Assembly (NCBI GenBank): GCA_023807065.1
Contig: JAJJLU010000423.1
Location: 1 to 48,612 of the forward strand
Direction: 5' to 3'
Origin: Isotricha intestinalis
Lineage: Eukaryota; Ciliophora; Litostomatea; Vestibuliferida; Isotrichidae
Length of the DNA stretch: 48,612 nucleotides
Position 1 is the first letter of the stretch; each line of letters starts with the position of its first letter. The notes below the pieces were generated by a model. It made no database searches and was not told where the DNA came from. It was given only the letters and a program-made list of their open reading frames with translations. The translations under genes and the position numbers were made by a program. Positions 1 to 9,800 of this stretch are shown here, piece after piece.

Positions 1-32
1 CCCCAATCCCCAAGCCCCAAGCCCCAATCCCC
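1..32. repeat. Telomere repeat array (CCCCAAT/CCCCAAG)
   Basis: The first 32 bases are four heptamers plus CCCC, in the order CCCCAAT, CCCCAAG, CCCCAAG, CCCCAAT, CCCC. The G-rich strand would read as (A/C)TTGGGG units. C-rich strand at the left edge reading inward is the orientation expected of a chromosome end. Tetrahymena uses CCCCAA and Paramecium a CCCCAA/CCCAAA mixture, so a seven-base unit with variable last base is related but different. The array is short, either trimmed by assembly or naturally short. No telomere is seen at the right edge, so the window is one end of a longer chromosome. Confidence 0.88.
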
Positions 33-847
33 ACTAGTTTTTAAAATAATTTATTAGTTTAAAAAGAGATATAGTTTAATTTATTAAATTTAAAATTTAA
101 ATTAAATAAAATTAAGATGTAAGATTTTTATTAATTTAAAAAATAAAAAAAAAAAATATGATATACACAAAACTTAAAAATCATTTATTTTTTTTATTAA
201 ATGAGTTTTTAAATTAAAATGAATGAAATAAACAATATATTTTTAATTATTTTATGAATTTGAGAAATTACAAAAATTTATTGGAGATAAGCAAATAATC
301 TGATTAATTTAATTAAAATATTTTTTTGATGTTCAACCAACAATAGTTGAAATCTTTTAAATTTTTTAAATAATCAGTAAATCAATAAAATAGTAAAAAA
401 TTTAAAAATCATTGCTTGAATAAATTTAATAAATTTTTTTATGAATTCAATTACTATTGTATTTTTCATCAAATAATTCTATTTATATGTTATCATTTGG
501 CTCAAATAGAAAATCTCATGTTAATGGAATTGCTTTTGAAAACAAACATAAGCACTAATTTAATTATTTTCTTATTGTATACTTAAAATGAAAAATTTAA
601 ATAAGTATTAATAATATAAATGTTTAAATTTATTATTCATAAAACAACTTTAATTTTATTTAAGTAAAAAATATTATTTTAAAATTTTGATTAGATTTTA
701 TAATTTATACTACTTAAAAGTTTAATTTTTCCTTGTCTTTTCATCTTCTTCAGAAAATATAAATTATTAATATTTATTTTTAAAATCAATTTTTCCTAAT
801 ATTAAAAAAATAAAGTATAATTAATTTCATTTAATTTTTCAAAAAAA
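33..847. other. Subtelomeric AT-rich spacer
   Basis: About 0.8 kb between the telomere and the first gene, with no convincing gene. A short frame near 485-558 on the + strand reads like protein (MLSFGSNRKSHVNG...) and ends in TAA, but it has no A-rich leader and no recognisable family; it may be a gene remnant. The rest is A/T homopolymer-rich sequence. The stretch just before 848 supplies the A-rich leader of the phosphoesterase gene. Confidence 0.5.
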
Positions 848-1930
848 ATGTATGACATTCGAAGACTAATAGCAGCATTATTGATTTTTTCTGGATTATA
901 CTATTCAAATTTTTTTGTAGTAAAAACAATGTGTAAAGTATTTAATCACAAATATTCAGTAAAAACATATACATTTCCTATATTAGCAATAATATCATTA
1001 TCAATCGGAACACAAACATCATATATGATGGGAAAAAAATATTATTCGAATACATATTATTTATCAGTAACATATTTAGGCATTTTAGTGAATTGTTTTT
1101 TATTTGGAATATTATATCGTATATTAGATAAATTTATTATATTAAATAAACAAATATCAATATTTATAGATGTAATTTGTCCAATTTTTATTTCAATTTA
1201 TGGTTTAATAAAAGCAAAAATAATATTTATAGAAAATATAATAATAAAAATAAAAAAATATAAAAATGAAAAACCTACTAAGATTTGTCATTTATCAGAT
1301 ATTCATTTAGGAGCAATATACCAAAAAAATTTTTGTCAAAAAATAATAAATATAATAAATAATAAAATAAAACCCGATATAATAGTAATAACGGGGGATT
1401 TAATGGATTCATCTTTAAAACCAAATATTCAAAGTTTAAAACCTTTTGAACAAATAAAAGTTCCAATATTATATATAACTGGAAATCATGAAGAAACAAT
1501 AGGTAAATATGATGTATTAGAAGTATTAAAAAAAACAAATATTATTCATATTGGAGATATTAAAGGCTCATTTTTTTTTAACGGAATTAATTTTTATGGT
1601 ATTGATTATGATTATAATATTATTGAAAGATTAAAAGAATTTGAAATTAAAAAAGATGATAATAATATTAATTTATTGTTATCTCATGTTCCAAATTTAA
1701 ATCCAAAAGATTTAAATTTATTTAATTTAGATATTTTCTTATGTGGTCATACTCATGGAGGACAAAATTTTCCTTTGCATCTTTTTAGTTATTTTTCTTC
1801 GAAATGTTTTAAAGGATTATATAAATTTATTGATAAATATGTTTTTGTTAGTTCAGGAGTTGGAACTTCTTTATTTCCTATGAGAATTGGGTCTTGTAGT
1901 ACAATTCATGTAATTTCTGTTCAAAAATAA
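848..1930 (+). CDS. Membrane-anchored calcineurin-like metallophosphoesterase
   Basis: 360 aa. The N-terminal 125 residues hold about four hydrophobic membrane segments (roughly 7-27, 42-60, 72-92, 103-123). The catalytic domain follows with every metal-binding motif of the calcineurin-like superfamily: D151-x-H153 in LSDIHLG, GD184 in ITGDLMDS, GN213-H214-E, H280 in LLSHVPN, and GH301-T-H303 near the C-terminus. Membrane segments followed by a C-terminal phosphoesterase recalls vertebrate TMPPE and bacterial YkuE-type enzymes, which are dinuclear metal hydrolases. Substrate is unknown. The ATG at 848 follows eight A residues. It is the first gene inside the telomere and converges on the TBC gene with a 155-bp gap. 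The family call is secure; substrate and membrane location are inference. Confidence 0.9.
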   Translation: MYDIRRLIAALLIFSGLYYSNFFVVKTMCKVFNHKYSVKTYTFPILAIISLSIGTQTSYMMGKKYYSNTYYLSVTYLGILVNCFLFGILYRILDKFIILNKQISIFIDVICPIFISIYGLIKAKIIFIENIIIKIKKYKNEKPTKICHLSDIHLGAIYQKNFCQKIINIINNKIKPDIIVITGDLMDSSLKPNIQSLKPFEQIKVPILYITGNHEETIGKYDVLEVLKKTNIIHIGDIKGSFFFNGINFYGIDYDYNIIERLKEFEIKKDDNNINLLLSHVPNLNPKDLNLFNLDIFLCGHTHGGQNFPLHLFSYFSSKCFKGLYKFIDKYVFVSSGVGTSLFPMRIGSCSTIHVISVQK

Positions 1931-2085
1931 TTTTTTTTTATTATATTTTTGGTTTTTGATATTTTTTTGTAAGGTAATATTTTTGTTGCTTTATTAATAT
2001 TTATTTGTGAAAAAATCAATTTTTTAAATTTTTTTAAATTTATTTATAAATTTTAAATATTTTATTTCAATTAAATTGAATTTTT

Positions 2086-3309
2086 TTAAGGACACATATG
2101 AATTTGATATTCAATTAATAAATCATCAATAGAAATTTCTTTTTCAGTATAATTTTCTAAATCTTTTTCAAATTCTCCAGAAAAATAGTCTTTATAAAAC
2201 TCAATTTTTCTATTACATCTTAAAACATAAAATTGATTTAAGTTAACAATATTATCAATTTCATTATTATATAAACAAAAAGGCATAGTTTTATCACAAA
2301 CTAATTTATGAAAATCAATTTTTTTTTTTTTAAAATTTTGATTATCTTCAATAGTTTTTTCTGAAAATTTTCTTCTATAATGTTCAACATAATGAGCATT
2401 AAATTTAATATATAGCATTAGATAATAATTTAAGCTATCAGTATTATTTTCAACTTTCATTTTTTGAAAAAGAATTTTTTGTAAATTAGATAATTCATAA
2501 TTTACAATTCTTTCATCATAAATTAAAGTAACAACCCAAATAAAAGCTTTATACAAAATAATATTTCCATAAATAAAAAAAGAATCCCAAATAGAAAATA
2601 AAATATTATTATTAACATAATTACTAAATAAACAAATAAAACATTGAGCAACTAAATTAGAAATACATAATTCAAAATTTTCATTGTCACTCATTTTAGG
2701 AATAATCAAATATATTATTTTTTTAATAATTTCAATATCAGTTCTAACACCAGTAAATTGTAAATAAAAATCAAAAGGTAAATAATTTTCACATATATTT
2801 GTAAAAACCCAAAAAGTTTCTTCTTCATTTTCAATTATCATTAATAATTTACCGACTATAAAATTAAATCCTTGACAATAACCAATTGAAATGTTTCTCA
2901 TTGCAAAAGCCATTAAAATATTTTTCATTTTCTTTAAATTGTTTTCATCTTTAAAAAAATCTATTTCAGGAAAAGTTCTATGTAAATCTAAATTTATATT
3001 TTCTTCATAAGGAAAAGGAATGTTTTTTGGATAATTTTCTAATAAATTATAATAGTAATCCTTATTATTTATTAAATCTCTTTTTGCTCCTGATGAAATT
3101 AACCAAAATTGCTTTCTATATTTTTCAGGTAAAGGATTAAATAATAATTTTTTTATTACTGTTTTTTCATAGGGAGTATAATTTATTTTGTATTTTGAAA
3201 ATAATATTTTTGAATAATTTTCCCAAATAAAATTAGATTGTTGAAGAGATTTTTTCGTTCTTTTAAAACTTTCTTCCGGAGATATATTGTCTTCTTCATA
3301 GTAAAACAT
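2086..3309 (-). CDS. TBC-domain Rab GTPase-activating protein
   Basis: 407 aa. A TBC (Tre2/Bub2/Cdc16) domain starts near residue 60 and fills most of the protein. Both catalytic fingers are visible: the IxxDxxR motif as INLDLHR with arginine finger R111, and YCQG at 144-147 with glutamine finger Q146. The preceding RKQFWLISSGA is the usual domain entry. Such proteins accelerate GTP hydrolysis on Rab GTPases to switch off membrane-traffic steps; with both fingers intact this should be active. The Rab partner cannot be deduced. The C-terminal 100 residues are outside the conserved part. Translation starts at the ATG ending at 3309, only about 100 bp downstream of the end of the co-oriented Nup98-like gene. 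No introns are needed. Confidence 0.93.
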   Translation of the reverse strand: MFYYEEDNISPEESFKRTKKSLQQSNFIWENYSKILFSKYKINYTPYEKTVIKKLLFNPLPEKYRKQFWLISSGAKRDLINNKDYYYNLLENYPKNIPFPYEENINLDLHRTFPEIDFFKDENNLKKMKNILMAFAMRNISIGYCQGFNFIVGKLLMIIENEEETFWVFTNICENYLPFDFYLQFTGVRTDIEIIKKIIYLIIPKMSDNENFELCISNLVAQCFICLFSNYVNNNILFSIWDSFFIYGNIILYKAFIWVVTLIYDERIVNYELSNLQKILFQKMKVENNTDSLNYYLMLYIKFNAHYVEHYRRKFSEKTIEDNQNFKKKKIDFHKLVCDKTMPFCLYNNEIDNIVNLNQFYVLRCNRKIEFYKDYFSGEFEKDLENYTEKEISIDDLLIEYQIHMCP

Positions 3310-3412
3310 TTATTAAAATTTTAATTTCAATAATTTATTTTTATTTTTATTATAATTATTTAAAATTAATTCGATAATTATAATCTAAATATTTTAACAT
3401 TTTTTATTTGAT

Positions 3413-4888
3413 TTAATATATTTTTTTATTTCCTCTTTTTTTAAATAAATCTTTTGTTATATTATGTTGTATATTTATGTAAGGATCATTATATTTAATA
3501 TTTTCTTCAAATTCTAATTTTTTTCTTTGTTCTTGATAATACTTTTCATATTGTTCTTTAGAAGGCATAAAGCATAAAACATTATTATTCATATAATTAA
3601 TTCCTTGAAAACTTTCAATTTTATTTTTGTCTTCTTCTTCTTTTATCAATTCTTCTAATTCTTTTTGATTGATAAGTCTTTGTTGTTTTTTATTAAATTC
3701 GATTAATTCATATAATATATCTGAATAAGGACCTGATTGATTATTATTCATTATGTAATTTTGATAATTTAAATTTTGAGTAAATTGATTATATAATATT
3801 TTATTATATTGTTCTTGTAATAAATTTATTGAAGAATTTAAGTTAAAATTATTGTTGTTTAATTTATCGTTATTTAAAATTTGATGGTTTTCAAAATTAA
3901 TTTGTGGAATATTAATATTTAAATTTCCATTATTTATATTGTTATTTTGGTTTTGAAAATTTGAATTTAAATTGTTATTATTTATTCCAAAAGATATATT
4001 ATTATTTGTTTGATTTTGAAAAGTTGAATTTTGGGAAATACAATTTAATTGAGTATTAACATTATTTATATTTTGGTTATTTTGTCCAATATTTAAAAGT
4101 GTTGAATTATTATTATTATTTGAATTAATATTAAAAAAATTTGTATTTCCATTATTATTATTTTCACTAACACCATTATTATTTCCAAAGACAATATTAT
4201 TATTATTACTTCCAAAAGAAAAAATATTATTATTATTTCCAAATGAATTATTATTATTTGTATTAAATATATTAGTATTATTATCAATTACTAAATTAGC
4301 ATTGTTATTTTGATTATTATTTAATAAATTATTATTTGAATTTGAATTAAAATTATTATTCATTAATGAAAAAGGACTAGGAGTAGGATTAAAATTCATA
4401 TTATTATTAAGTTGAAAAGGATTTAAACTCTGATTAGGAACAATGGAATTATTATTAAGATTTAGATTATTGTTTCCTCCATTTTTTTTCCTAATAAGAT
4501 AATCAATCATTCTAATTTCTTCCATAGAATATTTAGAAAATTCATCTATTAAACAAATACAAATCATATTACAAGATTCATTTTTTAAATTTGTTTTTTC
4601 TCGAACTTCACAACCAGAATAATTTATTAATTTTGTTGTTCCATATAATTCAATTGATTTATAATCAAAACATCCAATTAATTTATCCATATGATTTTTA
4701 TTTTCAATGCTTTTATCAATTTGGAAAATATTATTTTGAAAATTCATAAAATTAGTATTTGTAAAATTATTGTTATTATAATTTTGAGCAGGAAAATTGT
4801 TATTTGAATTTGTATTTGAAGTAGAAAAATAATTTTGGGCATAATTTTGATTATTATTATTGTACTGATGAATGTTATTTTGAAACAT
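3413..4888 (-). CDS. NUP98: Nup98-like nucleoporin with GLEBS motif and Asn-rich FG region
   Basis: 491 aa, extremely Asn-rich. Residues about 106-136 (CNMICICLIDEF, then SMEEIRMIDYLIRKK) follow the GLEBS motif of Nup98, whose human form carries SLEELRLEDY at the same place; GLEBS binds the mRNA-export factor Rae1/Gle2. A long poly-Asn region follows with only about four FG dipeptides (SFG, FSFG, VFG, SFG) and one NIFN. The C-terminal 130 residues are charged and helical and end in KKRGNKKIY. No autoproteolytic HF-S domain typical of Nup98 is visible, so this is either a lineage form or a GLEBS-only relative. In Tetrahymena, micronuclear Nup98 forms use NIFN repeats and macronuclear ones GLFG; the type here is undecided. 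It is transcribed divergently from the INCENP gene, 93 bp away. Confidence 0.75.
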   Translation of the reverse strand: MFQNNIHQYNNNNQNYAQNYFSTSNTNSNNNFPAQNYNNNNFTNTNFMNFQNNIFQIDKSIENKNHMDKLIGCFDYKSIELYGTTKLINYSGCEVREKTNLKNESCNMICICLIDEFSKYSMEEIRMIDYLIRKKNGGNNNLNLNNNSIVPNQSLNPFQLNNNMNFNPTPSPFSLMNNNFNSNSNNNLLNNNQNNNANLVIDNNTNIFNTNNNNSFGNNNNIFSFGSNNNNIVFGNNNGVSENNNNGNTNFFNINSNNNNNSTLLNIGQNNQNINNVNTQLNCISQNSTFQNQTNNNISFGINNNNLNSNFQNQNNNINNGNLNINIPQINFENHQILNNDKLNNNNFNLNSSINLLQEQYNKILYNQFTQNLNYQNYIMNNNQSGPYSDILYELIEFNKKQQRLINQKELEELIKEEEDKNKIESFQGINYMNNNVLCFMPSKEQYEKYYQEQRKKLEFEENIKYNDPYINIQHNITKDLFKKRGNKKIY

Positions 4889-4981
4889 ATATTTGAAAAT
4901 ATTTTTCTTTTTATTTAAATTTACTTTTAATTTTCATCCTATAAATAAATAAAATATTTAAATTTAAATTAAGTGAAATTA

Positions 4982-6691
4982 ATGGAAGAAAATTTTCAAA
5001 ATAAAATTTATAGAAATGAAAAAAATCAAAATCAAAATAAAGAACTCTTATCTTCAATTTCATTAGTACATGATAGTTTTATGACTTTACAAGAAGATTT
5101 AAATAATATAAATAATATAAATACAAAAATTTCAAATTCTTTTGAAATTTGGATTCAACAACTAAAAGAAAGTTTTTCTAATGCAATGAATTCAAAAAAT
5201 AAAACAATAACTTTTCATCATTGTTTCCTTTCTGAAAGTATAAAAAAAGATATTCAAAAAGTTAGTCAAAATTTTCCTAAGCAAATGAATATAAATAAGA
5301 TTCATGAAGATAATGAATTAAATAATTTTTTGATTAAAACATTAAAAGAGAAAGAAGAAGAAAATTCAAATTTTAAAAAAGAAAAAAATTTTAATGATAT
5401 AAAAGAATTTATTGAAATGGGGAATTTAAAAGAAAAAAAAATTGATAATTTAAATAATTCAAATTTAATTAATAATACAATAATAAGTCTAGGAACTGTT
5501 TTAGAACAATCAAGTCTAGAAGAAAATACAATCAAAAATATTGATAATTTAAATAATAATCATAATAATGATTTAAAAAAAAATGAAGATAATAATAAAG
5601 AGAGTGATACTAAAAACATTTTAATTGCTTTTGAAAAAATGAAAAAAAGCATTGAAAATAAAACTTTAAAAGAAAAAAAAAACTTAGATAATATTAAAGA
5701 AAATAATTCTTTAAAAAATTTGATTAATGATACTGAAATTTATAAAATGAAATTAGAAAAATATCAAAATTCTAAAATTAATAAAAATAATAATAATAAT
5801 AATCAAGAAAAAACAAATGAATTTTTAAGTGAAGATATAAATAGAGTAAAAGCAAAAATGTATAATTCATTAAATACTTCAAATGAATTATTTTTTTATA
5901 ATAATAATAAAAATAATAATAATCATAATATTAATAATAATAATAAAAACATTAATACAATAATTTCAAATGAAAAAAATATACAAACACCTTCATTTGG
6001 GAATTTAAAAATAAAAAATGATATTTCAAATATTAATAAAAGTACTCAATATTTATCAAATAATAAAAATTCAAATAATGATTTTACTTTTTCAAAAATT
6101 AAGAGAATAAATGATACAAATAATAAGATAGAAACTTTAAAAAAATCAAATCCATTACAAAATATAAAAGATTATATAGAAAATTCACCAATGATAGAAG
6201 AATGGAAAAATCCATTGAGTATAAATAATTATTTTATCAATAATTCAAATTTAGTTTCAGAAGAAACATTAATTAAAAAAATAAATACAAATAAAGAATA
6301 TAATTTTGAAAGAGAATACTCAATAACAGAAATATCTTCAAATGATTCAAATAATGATGAAATAAATGAAGATAAATATATTCCAGAATGGGCAAATGAT
6401 AATAAATATTTAGAAGAACAAATAAGAAAACAGAATAATAATAATAATTTAGAAAATGAAGTTTTTGGGAAATTTGTTATTGAAAATTTAAACTTAAATA
6501 TGATTTTTGAAACTATGAATGAAAATTATAATTTAAGACATTCTACTGCTGATTGGAAAAATGATAATACTATTAAAAATAATAATATTAATTTCATTAA
6601 TTATCAAAATTTAAATGAAAATTCTAATCTTTTTCCTCAAACAAATAGACAACTTCATTTTTCAAATGTAAAAAATTTAATAAAAAAATAA
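4982..6691 (+). CDS. INCENP: INCENP-like chromosomal passenger protein with IN-box
   Basis: 569 aa counted from the ATG at 4982; an in-frame GTG at 4973 also opens the frame but is not a likely eukaryotic start. The C-terminal part matches the INCENP IN-box in motif order: IPEWA (I467-W470), L/I spacing, FG at 495-496, a hydrophobic LNLNMIF segment, then R519-H-S-T-A-D-W525, corresponding to the R-x-S-S-x-x-W element of animal INCENP. The IN-box wraps and activates Aurora B kinase, and the serine/threonine pair just before W525 is where Aurora phosphorylates INCENP. The N-terminal 60-100 residues are helical and could be the survivin/borealin-binding end; the middle is Asn/Lys-rich with predicted coils. 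Role: chromosome segregation and cytokinesis. Divergent from the Nup98-like gene. Confidence 0.84.
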   Translation: MEENFQNKIYRNEKNQNQNKELLSSISLVHDSFMTLQEDLNNINNINTKISNSFEIWIQQLKESFSNAMNSKNKTITFHHCFLSESIKKDIQKVSQNFPKQMNINKIHEDNELNNFLIKTLKEKEEENSNFKKEKNFNDIKEFIEMGNLKEKKIDNLNNSNLINNTIISLGTVLEQSSLEENTIKNIDNLNNNHNNDLKKNEDNNKESDTKNILIAFEKMKKSIENKTLKEKKNLDNIKENNSLKNLINDTEIYKMKLEKYQNSKINKNNNNNNQEKTNEFLSEDINRVKAKMYNSLNTSNELFFYNNNKNNNNHNINNNNKNINTIISNEKNIQTPSFGNLKIKNDISNINKSTQYLSNNKNSNNDFTFSKIKRINDTNNKIETLKKSNPLQNIKDYIENSPMIEEWKNPLSINNYFINNSNLVSEETLIKKINTNKEYNFEREYSITEISSNDSNNDEINEDKYIPEWANDNKYLEEQIRKQNNNNNLENEVFGKFVIENLNLNMIFETMNENYNLRHSTADWKNDNTIKNNNINFINYQNLNENSNLFPQTNRQLHFSNVKNLIKK

Positions 6692-6811
6692 TATTAAATT
6701 AAACTTTGTATATATATAATTTTATTTAAATATCAAATTTTTTTCAAATAAAAAAAATCTTATTAATTTTTGAGCAAATAAGTAAAAATAAAATTTAAAT
6801 TTAATAAAAAA

Positions 6812-9800
6812 ATGGATGAAAAATCAAATCGAAAGGAAATAAATTTTTTTAATATAATATATGATGATGATTTTATTTCTTTATTAAATGGATTATCATC
6901 TTCAATAAAAGATTATTATAACTTAACAAAATTAAATATTAATTCAACTACAAATTACACAAATAATATAGAAAATCAAGATTTATTAATTAAAAATATT
7001 TTAAAAGAAATAACAAATTTAAGTAAATCAAATGAAATAAATTTACAATTAGAAAAATTAAAAGAATCAAAAATAAATATAGAAAAAATAAATAAAGATA
7101 ACGAAAAAAATTTAATAAATTTCCTCGAAAATGCAAAAAATTTTTTTAAAAAAATGAAACAAACAAGAAATGAAAAATTATCAAAAATTAACATTGGATT
7201 AAAAAATTATAAATCAACTAGAGATTTAAACCCAAAATCTTTATCAATAAAACAAAAAAATGAAAGTGTAAGAAATAAAAGTGTTTCTCCTTCAAGTAGA
7301 ATAAAAAATAATCAAGATCAAATAGTTAAATTAGCTAATAATGTAATTTGTTTTATAACTAAATTAAATGAAAAAAAAAACAATGATGATGAACAAATAA
7401 ATTATATGAAAAAGGAATTAAATTTATTAGCTAAAAATGCTATAATAAGACATTCTTCAAGTTCTCCAAGATTAAATACTAATATTAATGTTTTTGATGA
7501 AAAAAATATGGTTAAAAAAGATAAAGATTATATTAATAAAAAATTAAAAAATGAATTAAAAAATTGTAACACCAAAATAAATGAATTAAATAATATAATA
7601 GAAGAATTAAAAAAAAAATTAAAAGAAGTAATTAATGAAAATAAAAAAATAAATTATGAAAATTCAAATAGAAATAATTATACTTTACATACTTATAATG
7701 ATACTATTCAAAAATATCAATTTGAAATTTCAAAATTATCAAATGAATTAATAATTAAAAGAAATATAGAAGAAATAAATAAAAATTTAAATTTTGAAAT
7801 TTCAAAATTAAAAAATGAATTAATATATTATCATAATAAAAATTATGATAAACAAATATTAGAATTAAAAGGAGAAAATAAAAAATTAAAAGATGAATTA
7901 AAAAAAATAAAAGAAGAAATATTAATTAAAAATAGGGAATTTATAGATATAAAAAATAAAAATGGATTATTAAAACAACAAATAAATGAAACAAGTGAAA
8001 ATATTCAAAATAAAGAAAATATTATAGTAACTTTAACAGAAAATAATTCAATAAATAATGATAAAATAAATAATATAAATCATAAATTAAAAAGTTCAAT
8101 TGAAACAATAAATTTATTAAAAAAAAAAAGAAATGAAGATCAAGAAGAAATAAAAAAATTAAAAGAACAATTATTAAAAGAAAAAGAAAATGAAAATATG
8201 TTATTGCAAAAAATTTCAGATTTACAAAATTTAATTAATCAATTAAATAAACAATTAGAAGAAGAAACTAAATCAAAAGAAAAATATGAAAATCAAATAA
8301 AAGATTTAAATAAAGAAATAATAAATTCAAATGAAAAAAATAATGATTTAAAAACAGAAATTGCTTTAATTAATAATGAAAAAGAAATAGAAGAAAAAGA
8401 AAAAGAATTAAAAGATTTAAATAATATATTAAAATTAAATATAAGAGATGCTGAAGATAGATTAATGAGTAATAATAAAAAATTAGAAGTTTATAAAATT
8501 CAAGTTGAAAAATTAAAAGAAAAATTAAGTAATGTAATTAATGAAAATGAAAAAATAATGAAGGAAAAAGATGAAGAATTAATTAATTTAACTCAAAAAA
8601 ATACTACTTTATCTAAATTTTTAAATAAAAAAAATACTGATATTGTAGCTTTACAAAGAGAAAATATCATTAAAATTAATGAAATTGAACAATTAAAAAA
8701 AAGTAACATTAACTTAAATAAAAGTAATAACTTAATTGAAAGTGATAATGATAAAAATAAAATTTTATCAGAATTAAATGCTACTAAAGAAGAGTTAAAT
8801 AAAATGAAAAATGAAACTAATAAAAAAAATGAAGAATTAATTTCTTTTTCTACAAATTCTCAAAATGAAATTAATAAATTAAAAAATGATTATAATATTT
8901 TATTACAAGAAAATCAAAAATTAAAAAATGAAAATATTAAAAATCCAAAAGAAAAAATAGAAAACAAAAATAAAGATAATATTAATGAATTGAATAATAA
9001 AATTATTCAATTACAAAAATTAGTTCTTGAAAAAGATGAAAAATTAAAAAAAAATTTTGATGACAAAAACTTAATAAAATTAAAAGATGAAGAAATTAAT
9101 CAATTAAAAAATAACATTAAAATATTATCAGAAAATCAAAATAAAGATTTAAGCGAAAAAAATTTAGAAAAATATAAAAATGAAATTAATAATTTAAACA
9201 ATGAATTAAAAAAGAAATCAAATGAAATAGAAAAAATAAAAAAAGAATTTAATGATTTACTTTCTCAAATAAATAATAAAAATTTAGAAATTGAAAATCA
9301 AAATTTAAAAAATATAATAGATAAATTAAAAGAAGAAAATAATAATAAGGAAAAAAAGATATTGAAATTAAATCAAGATATCGAAAATCAAAAAAAAAAT
9401 AATAAAAATGTTGAAGAAAATTTAAAAAATAATTCAAATAAAGAAAATGAATTTAATAATAAAATTAATCAATTAACTAACAAAATAAAACAAGATGAAA
9501 AAAATATTCAAAATTTCAATAATTTAATTAACGAAAAAGAAAATCAAATAAATTTATTAAAAGAAAATGATTTAAAATTAGAAAATCAAATAAAATTACT
9601 TTTAAATAATATAAATCAAAAAGAAAATCAAATTGTGATTTTAACAAGTAATAATAATGAAAAGGAAAAAATTATAAATGAAAATAGAGAAGAATTAAAT
9701 AAAATTCCAGAATTAAAAAAAAAAATAAATGAATTAACAAATATTATAGAAGAAAAAGAAAAGAAAATAAATGAATTAATAAATGTTAATTTAAATAAAG

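Noticed and set aside
4973..4981. GTG start for the INCENP gene
   Set aside because: An ATG lies three codons downstream at 4982 and non-ATG starts are not expected in a eukaryotic nuclear gene.
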